In this document: positions 1 to 9,700 of the stretch, one piece after another | Numbering within the stretch: the stretch's first letter is position 1 | Layout of the letters: each line of letters begins with the position of its first letter | Assembly: GCF_000730165.1 (NCBI RefSeq) | Contig: NZ_CP022112.1 | Location: 466,001-530,000 of the forward strand | Reading direction: 5' to 3' | DNA from: Nitrospirillum viridazoti CBAmc | GTDB taxonomy: Bacteria > Pseudomonadota > Alphaproteobacteria > Azospirillales > Azospirillaceae | Length of the DNA: 64,000 nt | Program-made: the position numbers and the translations under genes | The notes under the pieces: generated by a model | The model's database searches: none | The model's input: only the letters and a program-made list of their open reading frames with translations | What the model was told of the DNA's origin: nothing

Positions 1-171
1 CTCTATCACAGGTTCTAAGCGGTACCAGTTCTGAGCGGGCCTCGAGGCCCGGGTTCCGCGCGGTCCGGATGGGCCGGCGCTCGGCATCCGGGTCTCGATC
101 GCGGCCCTACGCAAGGCCTGGCGCTGCGATCCGGAGCGGCGCTGGCCATCGATTCACGAGGAAAGTCCGAC
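1..171. other. Leader region before the first operon; no gene assigned
   Basis: No convincing gene lies here. A short frame ends in a TGA that overlaps the ATG at 172, but a stop about 140 bases upstream in the same frame leaves too little to call. The sequence GAGGAAAG around 158-165 is a good ribosome binding site for the ligase that starts at 172. Confidence 0.4.
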
Positions 172-2214
172 ATGACAAATCGCGGGGCGGGCGACAGCGT
201 CCCCCAGATAAGACTGTATCGGGAATGGCTGCATCGGGAACGCGGCCTGACGTTTCCCGACTACGCGGCGATGTGGGAATGGTCGCGCTCCGATCTTGCC
301 GCGTTCTGGCTGAGCATCTGGGACTATCACGCGCTGGAATCCCCGACGCCGCCGACCGTCATCGTGGATGGGGCGATGCCGGGCGCACGCTGGTTCGCGG
401 GCGCGCAGGTGAATTATGCGCGCCAGGTGTTTCGCCACGCCGACTTGGCCGATGCCGCCGGGCAGCCGGCGATCATCGCAGAAGGGGAAAGCGGGCAGGC
501 CGTCGAATGGACCTGGGGCCAGTTGCGTCGGCGCACGGCGTCGCTGGCCCTTGCCTTGCGCCGCGCGGGCATAGGGCGCGGCGACGTGGTCGCGGCCTAC
601 CTGCCCAATATCCCTGAGGCGGTCGTTTCCATGCTCGCCTGTGCCAGCCTGGGCGCGGTGTGGACGATGTGCTCGCCCGATATGGGCACGCCAGCGGTGC
701 TGGATCGATTGCGGCAGGCGGCACCCAAGGCGCTCATCGCCGTCGACGGGGTCTTTTATGGCGGCCGGCGCATGGATCGCTCCGCCACCGTCGAGGCGAT
801 CCGGCGCGGGCTGCCCACCGTGGCGGCCCTGTTCGCGATCCGGACGGGACATGGCGCGGCGCACATACGGGACTCTATCGACTTCAACGGTGCCCAGTCT
901 GCGGATGACGCAGAGGTCGCGGCGTTCGAACCCGAATGGCTGCCTTTCGATCATCCGCTGTGGATCCTCTATTCCAGCGGAACGACAGGCCTGCCCAAGG
1001 CGATCGTGCACGGGCATGGCGGCATCGTCATCTCGGCCTGCGTCGGCAACATGCATTTGGACCTGGGGTCCAGCTATTCGCTCAACACGGTCGGTGAAAG
1101 GTTCCACTGGTACAGTGCCACGGGCTGGGTGATGTGGAACATCCAGGTCGGCGGACTTCTCACCGGAACGACGATCTGCCTCTATGACGGTTCGCCGAAA
1201 GGTGCCGCGGGGCAATCGGAATGGCAGCCTTTATGGGCGTTCGCCGCGCGGCACGGCGTGACCTGGTTCGGTGCCGGGGCGGCGTTTTTCGCCAGTTGCC
1301 GCAAGGCGGGCCTGGCCTTGAACGGGATCGGTGACCTGAGGGCCATCCGCGCGCTGGGCAGCACCGGCTCCCCATTGACGGCCGATGTCCAGGACTGGGG
1401 CACGGCGCAGTTTGACGCCGTGGGCACCCCCGACATCTGGTGGTGCAACATCTCCGGCGGGACCGACATCGCCGCCGCGTTCCTGTCGGGGAACCGGGAA
1501 TCGCCTCCGACGCCTGGCCGCCTTCAATGCCGCCACCTGGGCGCCTCGGTCGAGGCATGGGATGAGGATGGACGCGCGCTGCGCGGCCGGGTCGGCGAGC
1601 TTGTCTGCACGCGGCCCTTCCCCAGCATGCCGCTGTTCTTCTGGGGTGACGAGGACGGCAGCCGCTATCGCTCGACCTACTTCGACGCGTGGGACGGCAT
1701 CTGGCGGCATGGTGATTGGCTGGCGGTGGAGGCTGACGGAAGCTGCGTCATCGCCGGACGGAGCGACGCCACCATCAACCGGCACGGCTTGCGGATGGGC
1801 ACCGCCGATATCTATGCCGCCGTGGAGCGCCTGGGGTCCATTGCGGACAGCCTGGTGATCGACCTTGAGGACGGCGCCGGCGACAGCAAGCTGCTCATGT
1901 TTGTCGTCCCTGGCGACGGGCGCGTCTGGGGTCCGGAACTGGAGGCGGCCGTGGTCGCAACCATCCGGGACACGCTCTCGCCCCGGTTCATCCCCGACGC
2001 GTTCATTCCGGCACCGGCAATTCCGCGTACCCTGTCCGGCAAGAAGCAGGAACTGCCGATCAAGCGCCTGTTCCAGGGTTGGCCCGTGGCGAAGGTCATC
2101 GATCCCAATGTGACCGAGAATCCCGGCGTCATCCCCTGGTACATCACGCAGGCCGAGGCCTGGCGGGAACGATCGGGCGCTGCGGAAACGAAAGCCAGGG
2201 GTGACATTGGATGA
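172..2214 (+). CDS. aacS: Acetoacetyl-CoA synthetase-type acyl-CoA ligase
   Basis: A 680-residue AMP-forming ligase. The family activates acetoacetate with ATP and CoA to acetoacetyl-CoA in the cytoplasm. The P-loop-like motif LYSSGTTGLPK is near residue 266, and the C-terminal PRTLSGKKQELPIK, near residue 620, contains the catalytic lysine. Length and overall pattern match the acetoacetate-CoA ligase branch (about 650 residues) rather than acetyl-CoA synthetase. The ATG at 172 follows GAGGAAAG at a suitable distance. Its stop overlaps a possible ATG at 2211 of the transporter gene, and the esterase gene follows with a 4-base overlap, so the three form an operon. Substrate is inferred from family; a related short acid released by the downstream esterase is also possible. 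Confidence 0.85.
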   Translation: MTNRGAGDSVPQIRLYREWLHRERGLTFPDYAAMWEWSRSDLAAFWLSIWDYHALESPTPPTVIVDGAMPGARWFAGAQVNYARQVFRHADLADAAGQPAIIAEGESGQAVEWTWGQLRRRTASLALALRRAGIGRGDVVAAYLPNIPEAVVSMLACASLGAVWTMCSPDMGTPAVLDRLRQAAPKALIAVDGVFYGGRRMDRSATVEAIRRGLPTVAALFAIRTGHGAAHIRDSIDFNGAQSADDAEVAAFEPEWLPFDHPLWILYSSGTTGLPKAIVHGHGGIVISACVGNMHLDLGSSYSLNTVGERFHWYSATGWVMWNIQVGGLLTGTTICLYDGSPKGAAGQSEWQPLWAFAARHGVTWFGAGAAFFASCRKAGLALNGIGDLRAIRALGSTGSPLTADVQDWGTAQFDAVGTPDIWWCNISGGTDIAAAFLSGNRESPPTPGRLQCRHLGASVEAWDEDGRALRGRVGELVCTRPFPSMPLFFWGDEDGSRYRSTYFDAWDGIWRHGDWLAVEADGSCVIAGRSDATINRHGLRMGTADIYAAVERLGSIADSLVIDLEDGAGDSKLLMFVVPGDGRVWGPELEAAVVATIRDTLSPRFIPDAFIPAPAIPRTLSGKKQELPIKRLFQGWPVAKVIDPNVTENPGVIPWYITQAEAWRERSGAAETKARGDIG

Positions 2215-2300
2215 ACGCGCGGCAAGTGGATAAAGCGTTGCGTCAACCGTCTGCCGCGCAGCCCCTGGCTGACGGGCGGGCGCCGGCCCGGGAAGAACAA

Positions 2301-3638
2301 ATGACGGATTCATCAGCGGCGAACAAAGGGGCGGCGACCAAAGGGTCCTCGCTCTTCAAGGTCGCGTTGACGGCCGGTGCCGGCGCCACCATCGAATGGT
2401 ACGATTTCTTCGTCTACGGAACGGCCGCTGCCCTGGTCTTTCCGAAGATCTTCTTCGCGGCGGACTTGCCTCCGCTGGTGGCCCAGCTCGCGGCGTTCAG
2501 CACCTTTGCCGTGGGCTTCATCGCCCGGCCGTTCGGCGGCATCGTATTCGGCCATTTCGGGGACCTGTTCGGCCGCAAGAAGGCCTTGCTGGTCGCGTTG
2601 CTGACGATGGGCCTCGCCACCACCGCGATCGGCTTCCTGCCCACATATGCGAGTGTCGGCGTCTTCAGCCCGCTGCTGCTCCTGGCCCTGCGCTTCGTCC
2701 AAGGCATCGCCGTCGGCGGGCAATGGGGCGGGGCCGCGCTCATGGCGATCGAAAGCGCACCCCCAGGCAGGGGTGGCTTTTACGGCAGCTTCGTCCAGAT
2801 GGGCGTCCCGTTGGGCGTGGTCCTGTCCAACATCGTCTTCTTCTTCGTGGTGGCGGCCTTCCCGCAAAACGCGTTCGAAACCTGGGCTTGGCGCGTACCC
2901 TTCATCCTGAGCATCGCGCTGGTTTTCGTCGGCCTCTATATCCAGACGAGGCTGGAGGAGTCGGTGGCATTCGAACAGGCCGCTCGGACGCAGGATTTCA
3001 CCCGGAAGGAAAAGCGCAAGTCTCCGGTCCTTCAGGTTCTGACGCGCCACCCCAGGAAGATCGTGCTGGCGGGTGGGGCCTTCATCGCCTCGAACACATG
3101 CTTCTACGCCGCGATCACCTATGCCGTGTCTTACGGTGACTCGGTCCTGCACCTGTCGCGAAGCGCAATGCTCGCGTCCGTGGTGGCGGCGAGCGTTGTC
3201 ATGGTGCCCGGCCTGCTGTTCTTCGGGGCGCTGTCGGACCGGTGGGGGCGATCAACCCTTTTCATGGCTGGGGCGGCACTGACCGGGCTGTGGTCCTTCG
3301 CCTTCTTCCCGCTGCTGGAGACGCTGTCCTATCTGGCCGTCCTGGTGGCGCTCATCGTCGAACTGCTGTGCCTGAGCGTGATGTACGGCCCGCAGGCGGC
3401 GCTTTTCGCCGAATTGTTCCCGGTGGAAGTGCGCTATTCCGGCGCCTCGCTCGGCTACCAATTGGGCGCCGTCATCGGCGGTGGCTTCGCCCCGATCATC
3501 GCGACCGCCCTGTTCGCGAAGTACGCGTCGACCCTGCCGATCTCCATCTTCCTGTTCGGCGTGTGCTTCATATCGCTGACATGCACCTATTTCTTGACCC
3601 GGGACGCCAAATCATCTTCCGCCAGGCGAGGTTCATGA
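2301..3638 (+). CDS. MFS transporter, metabolite:H+ symporter (MHS) type
   Basis: A 445-residue membrane protein of the major facilitator superfamily. The N-terminal segment GATIEWYDFFVYGTAAA and the loop GHFGDLFGRKKALL are hallmarks of the MHS branch (shikimate, citrate, proline/betaine and dicarboxylate importers), and about twelve hydrophobic segments can be followed. Such proteins import organic acids or zwitterions with protons. I choose the ATG at 2301, preceded by GGAAGAA at 2291, because the mature-looking N-terminus begins there. An in-frame ATG at 2211 overlaps the aacS stop and would add 30 residues with no family character. The gene probably imports the acid that the neighbouring ligase activates. 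The exact substrate cannot be read from sequence. Confidence 0.85.
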   Translation: MTDSSAANKGAATKGSSLFKVALTAGAGATIEWYDFFVYGTAAALVFPKIFFAADLPPLVAQLAAFSTFAVGFIARPFGGIVFGHFGDLFGRKKALLVALLTMGLATTAIGFLPTYASVGVFSPLLLLALRFVQGIAVGGQWGGAALMAIESAPPGRGGFYGSFVQMGVPLGVVLSNIVFFFVVAAFPQNAFETWAWRVPFILSIALVFVGLYIQTRLEESVAFEQAARTQDFTRKEKRKSPVLQVLTRHPRKIVLAGGAFIASNTCFYAAITYAVSYGDSVLHLSRSAMLASVVAASVVMVPGLLFFGALSDRWGRSTLFMAGAALTGLWSFAFFPLLETLSYLAVLVALIVELLCLSVMYGPQAALFAELFPVEVRYSGASLGYQLGAVIGGGFAPIIATALFAKYASTLPISIFLFGVCFISLTCTYFLTRDAKSSSARRGS

Positions 3639-5317
3639 CCATGAAGGTTTCGGCCCTTAACATTTCAAGATTCTTCGCCCCGCTCGCCATGGCCATGGCG
3701 GCTTTCGCGCTCGCCACGCCGTCACCGGCGGCCGAGACGGCGCCAGCGGCCGATGCCGCCCGCTGTGAGGCGCTTACCCAACTGCACCTCAAGGACACCA
3801 CCGTCGACAGCGCGGCGATGGTCGAAAAGGGTGCGGGGGCCACTCCGGGTCTCCGCGACGCATCGACCCTGCCGGCCTTCTGCCGAGTTGTCGCCCATGT
3901 ACGATCGGCCCCCGACTCCGATATCGGGGTCGAGGCCTGGCTGCCGGTCGGCACCTGGGGCGGCGTCTTTCACGGCAACGGCAACGGGGGGTTCGCCGGC
4001 GTGCTTCAGGGCGGGTACGGCAGCATGGTCGCCGGGTTGCGGCGCGGGTACGCCGTGGCGACGACCGATACGGGAACGGCACCCGCGACGCCGTTGGACG
4101 GCGATGCGCTTATCGGTCATCCCCGCAAGTGGAAGGACTGGGGGCGTCTGTCAACCCACGTCATGACGGTGACCGGCAAGGCCGTCGCCCAGGCCTATTA
4201 CGGCCGGGGTGCCACGCGCTCCTACTACACCGGCTGTTCGACCGGGGGGCAGCAGGGGCTGATCGAGGCGCTCTATTATCCGGCGGATTATGACGGCATT
4301 CTGGTCGGCGCGCCCGTCATCAATCGGACCTGGGGCCACGCCGCCGTCCTGTGGGACTTCATCGCCGCCAATCGCACACCCGGCAGCCACCTGTCGGATG
4401 CCAAGCTTCGATTGCTGAACGACGCCGCGGTCGCAAGCTGCAACCGTCGCGGCTACGGCCTGCAGGGGGACGCCTTCATCACCGATCCCCTCAGCTGTCC
4501 CTTCGATCCTGCGGAACTGGGCTGCCAGGGGGCGGAGTCCGACCAATGCCTGACGCCGGCTGAGGTCGCGACCGCCCGCGCGTTCTACGATGGCCCGACC
4601 ACCGCGGACGGGCGGGCGGTCTTTTTCGGCTGGCCGCCGGGCAGCGAGGTTCAGGGCCGGTTCGGCTGGGCGTTCCTGCAGAGCGCCGCCAACGGCCAGC
4701 CGCAATTCGGCAGCTTGTTCAAATGGGTGTTCGGTGCCGACTGGGATTGGCGGGGCTTCGACCTTGATCGCGACATGCCCACGGTCGACCGCGCCCTGGG
4801 CGGCGACGTCAACGACGCCACCCAGGGAAGTCTGCGTGCATTCAAGGCGCGCGGCGGCAAGCTGATCATCTATCATGGCCTGGCTGACACGCTGGTGCCG
4901 CCGGGCCAATCGGTCGCGTTCTACGACCGCCAGGTGCGGGAACTGGGGGGCATGGACCAAGCCCGGGATGTTGCCAGACTCTTTCTGGCGCCCGGGCTGA
5001 TGCACTGCGGTGGCGGCCCCGGCCCCGACGCGTTCAACTCGGCGCTTGGCGGCACGCCGCAACCGCCCGTCGGTGGTCCGGGGGATGACCTCTTCGCCTC
5101 ATTGGTCGACTGGGCCAACGGCGGGCGCGCGCCCGACCGCGTGATCGCCACGAAGTTCGCGATGGGGGACCCGAAGACGATCCAGCTTCAACGGCCGCTG
5201 TGCGCGTATCCGCAAAAGGCGTCATATGATGGTCGCGGTTCGACCAATGCCGCGGAAAGTTTCGTTTGCTCATCCACGCCGAACCGCACGGAAGGTGACA
5301 AGGGCACCCAACGTTGA
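3635..5317 (+). CDS. Secreted tannase/feruloyl esterase family hydrolase
   Basis: A 560-residue alpha/beta hydrolase of the tannase/feruloyl esterase family, which cleaves ester bonds of phenolic or hydroxy-acid esters. The nucleophile motif GCSTGGQQ has Ser202 preceded by Cys201. Asp418 lies in HGLADTLVPP, and His457 is followed by Cys458 in LMHCGGG, so the family's paired-cysteine Cys-Ser/Asp/His-Cys arrangement is complete. A signal peptide (residues 1 to about 33, ending in the SPAAE region) implies export to the periplasm or outside. The ATG at 3635 overlaps the transporter stop by 4 bases and follows GGCGAGG. Context suggests that this enzyme frees an acid that is imported and CoA-activated by the two upstream gene products; the natural ester is unknown. 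Confidence 0.82.
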   Translation: MTMKVSALNISRFFAPLAMAMAAFALATPSPAAETAPAADAARCEALTQLHLKDTTVDSAAMVEKGAGATPGLRDASTLPAFCRVVAHVRSAPDSDIGVEAWLPVGTWGGVFHGNGNGGFAGVLQGGYGSMVAGLRRGYAVATTDTGTAPATPLDGDALIGHPRKWKDWGRLSTHVMTVTGKAVAQAYYGRGATRSYYTGCSTGGQQGLIEALYYPADYDGILVGAPVINRTWGHAAVLWDFIAANRTPGSHLSDAKLRLLNDAAVASCNRRGYGLQGDAFITDPLSCPFDPAELGCQGAESDQCLTPAEVATARAFYDGPTTADGRAVFFGWPPGSEVQGRFGWAFLQSAANGQPQFGSLFKWVFGADWDWRGFDLDRDMPTVDRALGGDVNDATQGSLRAFKARGGKLIIYHGLADTLVPPGQSVAFYDRQVRELGGMDQARDVARLFLAPGLMHCGGGPGPDAFNSALGGTPQPPVGGPGDDLFASLVDWANGGRAPDRVIATKFAMGDPKTIQLQRPLCAYPQKASYDGRGSTNAAESFVCSSTPNRTEGDKGTQR

Positions 5318-5396
5318 CGCAACGGCATCTTATATTCAGGGCTTGCGCTTCAGCCATGGCCCGCGTGTTCCTCCCGTATTCGTTCATTCTGAACGG

Positions 5397-5417
5397 CCGG
5401 GCCCAATGCCGGCCCGG
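5397..5417. terminator. GC-rich hairpin downstream of the esterase operon
   Basis: CCGGGCC at 5397-5403 pairs with GGCCCGG at 5411-5417 around a 7-base loop, 80 bases after the esterase stop. There is no T-run after the stem, so it is at best a weak or factor-dependent terminator. Confidence 0.35.
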
Positions 5418-5491
5418 TCAGCACCCAAACTATCAATAAGTCGTTCTGCCCCCGGAGGTGTCGAACGTCGATGCGTGTGGCCAAGGCCGTC

Positions 5492-5623
5492 CGTCAATCA
5501 AGGAACCAGGCCAGGGCTGATGTCTTCGACTACATCGAATGCTTCTTCAACCCAACACGCTGCCATTCGATGCTGGGGTGTCTCAGCCCCGTCTACTTCG
5601 AACGAAACAGCGAGGTGGCTTGA
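5492..5623 (+). pseudogene. C-terminal remnant of an IS3-family transposase (OrfB)
   Basis: The forward frame ending at the TGA at 5621-5623 reads through ADVFDYIECFFNPTRCHS and LGCLSPVYFER. This is the characteristic C-terminal end of IS3-family OrfB integrases (usual form: DYIE.FYN..RRHS.LG..SP..FE). Only about 43 residues remain, and no upstream catalytic part is present, so this is a scrap marking an old insertion between the esterase operon and the peptide gene. Confidence 0.65.
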
Positions 5624-5911
5624 TCGACCTTATCCCGGTGTCATCCAATCCGGCAGCAGACCAGTATTCGGATTGATGGTTATGGGAGAGGGGCATGGGA
5701 AAGGGCGGTTACCGCTGTGGCGCGTTTGTTCTACAGACAGGTTCTCGACCCGTAATTACTCTCACACGAGATCGGCAAACAGCACACGCGATAAGCCGAC
5801 CATCAACCACCGTATGCCTGACAGCAGGTTCCAGATTTCTTTCGGCATGTTTGCAATCACTTTGACCAATCTCATGTGAGCTGGACGTGACGAACGAAAG
5901 GAAGGTGAAGG

Positions 5912-5968
5912 CTCGGCCGTCAGGACGGCGGCGGGATCAGCCAGCAACCGCGCCCTGAACCCTTCATG
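5912..5968 (-). pseudogene. Inverted fragment of an NHLP-type leader peptide gene
   Basis: On the minus strand the 19 codons read HEGFRARLLADPAAVLTAE. The intact precursor just downstream on the plus strand contains EGFKARLLADPSAVLAAE. The match covers only this leader segment; flanking residues on both sides differ, and the open frame continues into sequence with no NHLP character. I therefore read it as a diverged, inverted scrap of a second leader-peptide gene rather than a functional gene. Confidence 0.5.
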
Positions 5969-6052
5969 CCCAATGAAACCTGGATTATCCCGGGGGTGCG
6001 GAACGGGGGGGTATTGCTGTTCGAGTGTTTGAACCAAAAGGGGAATGCGCAA

Positions 6053-6322
6053 ATGCTGAATGAAGAAAATGCCAAGGTCGCCGGCCGGATCATTGCCAAG
6101 GCCTGGGCGGATGAGGGTTTCAAGGCGCGGCTGCTGGCCGATCCGTCGGCCGTGCTGGCGGCGGAAGGGGTCGACGTACCGGCGGGGATCCGCCTGTCGG
6201 TCGTGGAGAACACCGAGGCGAGCTACACCCTGGTGCTTCCCGCCCGTCCGACCGATTTGTCGGACGAGGAGTTGGATGGCGCTTCCGGCGGCTGGTGCTG
6301 GTACTGCGAACTCAGTCTCTGA
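6053..6322 (+). CDS. RiPP precursor peptide with NHLP (nitrile-hydratase-like) leader
   Basis: An 89-residue precursor. Residues 1-78 match the nitrile-hydratase-like leader pattern: an amphipathic start, AWADEGFKARLLADPSAVL, then VDVPAGIRLSVVE, then VLPARPTDLSDEELDGA. They end in a Gly-Gly (79-80) of the type cut by C39 peptidase-ABC exporters. The predicted core is WCWYCELSL, nine residues with two Cys, two Trp and a Ser available for cyclisation, oxidation or thioether chemistry. The ATG at 6053 has AAGGGGAA eight bases upstream; an in-frame ATG at 5966 lacks a ribosome binding site and would add unrelated residues. No maturase or exporter gene is adjacent, so the peptide is an orphan in this window. 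Family assignment is strong; product structure is unknown. Confidence 0.8.
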   Translation: MLNEENAKVAGRIIAKAWADEGFKARLLADPSAVLAAEGVDVPAGIRLSVVENTEASYTLVLPARPTDLSDEELDGASGGWCWYCELSL

Positions 6323-6561
6323 CGCGGCATCCGCCGTCACCTGCCCCTTGCGCCCTGTGTCAAGGAAAGTGGACACGATTAAGTGAGGGGACCGGGCCGT
6401 CATCGCCCGGAGGGCCTTCAACACAGCTCGCATCCTGGCCTGGGGCGCGTTCGGCACGCTGCCGTCCCGCACGACGGGCTGTGATGTGCTGATCCATAAG
6501 GGCTGCATTTTCAATGCAGCCCTTACGATGCCTGGTCTGAATGTGTATGCGGAAGGTGTTA
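6323..6561. other. Intergenic region between the peptide gene and the giant adhesin
   Basis: No gene is seen. GTGTC and GACAC half-sites near 6358-6376 flank AAGGAAAGTG and could be an old IS end. A short CCGGGC/GCCCGG stem lies at 6392-6410. The strong hairpin and the promoter are listed separately. Confidence 0.4.
6499..6525. terminator. Perfect 12-bp hairpin, probable terminator
   Basis: AAGGGCTGCATT (6499-6510) and its exact complement (6514-6525) enclose a TTC loop. The site lies between the peptide gene and the adhesin promoter and would insulate the two units. It is not followed by a long T-run on either strand, so the terminator role is inferred from position and stability. Confidence 0.5.
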
Positions 6562-6590
6562 TTGGTTAAAGTCAAGATCCCGTCTATAGT
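6562..6590 (+). promoter_or_regulatory. Sigma70-like promoter for the giant autotransporter
   Basis: TTGGTT (6562-6567) and TATAGT (6585-6590) are separated by exactly 17 bases, a good match to a housekeeping promoter. Transcription would start near 6597 and leave a leader of about 140 bases before the adhesin start codon. Confidence 0.6.
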
Positions 6591-6735
6591 ACTAACCTGT
6601 ATTACATAAGAATAATGCGTCGTGTGTGCGGGGGCTCAAGAAGAGCCTATCGGAATGTTTGAGTTTAACCAGCCTATTAGCGGATCTGGACCGGCAGTGT
6701 AAGGCGGCGATTTTCTGTGGGGCGATCAAAAAAGT

Positions 6736-9700
6736 ATGGGGGCAGGGATGGGGCTGCGAGGAGCTGGCGGGACTGACACCTGTCCGCAAGAGATACGACA
6801 TGACCACCGGCTGCGGCTCGCTCGTGCCCGAAGGGTTTTTCTGGCTGGTTCCTCGCTGGCGGTGGTGGCCGTCGGCATGGCGGCGCCCCGGCCCGTCCAC
6901 GCCCAGAGCGCCTACACCACCTACAGCGGCAATTTTTTATCCAGCGGCGTGACCTTGACCGGCAATACGGTGATCGGCGCTGGCACCATCGGCGCCCTGT
7001 TCAAAAACGCCCGGGTCAATCCGCTGCTGATCACCGCCGGCGGCACCATCAAAACCGGCCTGGGCGGCATCGCGCTGATCAGCGGATCGTCGATCACCAG
7101 CATCGTCAACAGTGGCGTGATCGGCGGCACCAACTTCGCCGTGTCCATTTCCAGCGACAGCACCCTGGGCGCGTTGCGCAACAGCGGCACCATCCTGGGC
7201 GACGTCATCAACAACGGCAGCACGGATCTGACCCTGGGTGGCGGCACCGCCGCGGGCACCTATACCGGCATGAGCGGCCAGGGCACCATCACCAACACGC
7301 TCAGCAACCTGATCTTCACTGGCGGTTTCCTGCTGAACGACGCCGTCAACATCAGCGGCCATACGCTGATCAACAGCGGCGCTGCCGTCACCCTGACCAG
7401 CATCGTCACCGTCACCGGCGACTACACCCAGGCGTCCGGCACCCTGGCACTGGGCCCCTCGGGCGAACTGGTGATCACCGGCAATGCCAGCCTGGCCGGT
7501 GGCCAGGTGACCGCCACCCTGTCCACCCTGTCGGCCGGCGCCACATACCTGGTGGGGGATGCCCTGGCCACCCTGGTGGCCGCCGGCAGCGGTACCTATA
7601 CCGGCCTGACCGGCAGCATCACCAGCAGTTTGGCTCGCCTGGCCGCCACCCTCGGCACGGCCGGCGGCAACTTGGTGGCGCAGGCTCTGAACGACTACAT
7701 CGGCGCCGGCACGCCCAGCCTGACGCTGACCGGTACGGTGGATACCAACGGCACCACGCCCGTCGCCGCCTATGTGGCGCCCGGCGTCAGCATCGGTACC
7801 CTGGTCAATACCGGGCACCTGACCGGCGACACCATCGGGTTGAGCATCGGCACCGGCGCCACCATCGGCACCCTGATCAACGCCGGTCTGATCGACCTGC
7901 ATGTGTCCCTCAACGGTATGCCGCAGACCGGCATTGCCGTCGCGCGGAACGCCGTCGTGGGCACCCTGTCGAACAGCGGCACGATCCAGCAGATCCGCTA
8001 CGGCATCACGGCCTTCAACGCCACCGTCGGGCTGCTGTCGAACAGCGGCACGATCACGGGCACGACCAACGGCATCGGCATCTACACCACGGTCAGCACC
8101 ATCCAGACGCTGGTCAACAGCGGCACCATCGACATGCGCGCCGGATCCGCCGGTGTCCTGAGCAGCGCGACCCTCGGCACGCTGGTCAACAGCGGCGCCA
8201 TTCTTCTTGGCGCCAACAGCACCTACAACTACGGCATCATTCAACGAACGGCGACGCTCGGGACGCTGGTCAACAGCGGCCTGATTTCGGCGCCCGATGC
8301 CCTGATGGTGCAAACCATTGGCTCCGGCAGCAGCGGCGCGTTCCTGACCATCGTGAATTCCGGCACCATCGCCGGCAACATCAGTACCAGCACCCTGGCC
8401 GCCAGTGTGCCCAACGTGACCGTCCTGGGCGGCAGCGCCGGCACGGTCGGCACCCTGACCGGCTTCTCCGGCACGCTCAATCCCGGCGGCACCGGTGTCG
8501 TGGGTGTGTTCACCAACGCCAACAGTGATTTGTATTTCGCCGGCGGCAACCTGTTGCTGAACGACCGCATCAACGCCACAGGGCATACGGTGCTGAACAC
8601 CGGCGCCGCCCTCACGCTGGTCAACCCCATCAACGTCACCGGCGCCTACGCCCAGACGGGCGGCAGCCTGGTCCTGACCAACAGCGGCGCGCTGACAGTC
8701 AGCGGCAGCGCCAGCCTGACCAACGCGACCGTCAGCATCGCCCCCAACGCCGCCGGCAACTACGTCGTCGGCAGCCCCGTCACCGTGGTGGTCGGCGGCG
8801 GCGGATCCGATTTCACCGGCGTGTCCGTTTCCCTGGGTGCGCTGACCGGTGCCAGCCTGACCGGCAGCGTGGCCGGCAACGGCCTGCTGGTGGTGGCCAG
8901 TAATGATTATATCGGCAGCACGCTGGCAACGCTGACCAACAGCGGCAGCCTGTCGGGTGCCACCGTGGTCTACATCGCCGCCACCGGCAGCCTGGGCCAA
9001 CTGGTCAACACCGGCACGCTGACCGGGGACATCCGGAACCTGTCGGCCAATACCCTGTCCATCAGTGGCGGCACGGGCGGCGTGGTGGGCACGCTGACGG
9101 GCGGCACCCTCAGCAACAGCTTCAGCGACCTGGTGCTCAGCGGCGGCAGCCTTCTGCTGGACGATGCGGTCAACGTCAGCGGCCACACCCTGGCCAACAG
9201 CGGCGCATCCGTGACCCTGGCCAGCGTGGTCGGGGTCACCGGCAACTACGCGCAGACGGCCGGCACCCTGGTCCTGCAGCCGGGCGCCGGGCTGGCGGTC
9301 AGCGGCGGCGCCACCATGACGGGTGGCAGCGTCATCGCCACGCTGTCCACCCCATCGGCGGGCGCGACATACCTGGTGGGTGACGCACTGTCGACCCTGG
9401 TGTCCGCGGCCAGCGGCGCCTATACGGGGCTAAGCGGCACGGTGGCCAGCGGCCTCAGTCCGCTGACGGCCGCCCTGGGTACCGACAGCGCCAACCTGCT
9501 GGCGGTGGCCACCAGCGACTACGTCGGCGCCAACGCCGCCAGCCTGACGCTGACCGGCACCGTGGATACCGGCAGCATTGCCGCCTATGTCGCCAGCGGC
9601 GTGTCCCTTGGCACGCTGGTCAACGCCGGCCACCTCACCGCCGGCACGGTGGGGGTGGGGATTGACGTGGCGTCGGCCACTATCGGCACCCTGATTAACA

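Noticed and set aside
2211..2300. Earlier start of the MFS transporter at ATG 2211
   Set aside because: It overlaps the aacS stop neatly, but the extra 30 residues are not transporter-like and ATG 2301 has its own ribosome binding site. It remains possible.
5226..5879. 217-codon plus-strand frame after the esterase
   Set aside because: No start signal and unnatural composition; it crosses the IS3 remnant in a different frame.
5762..6514. 250-codon minus-strand frame covering the peptide gene
   Set aside because: It is antisense to the well-supported NHLP precursor. Only the short HEGFRARLLADP segment inside it is meaningful, and that was kept as a remnant.
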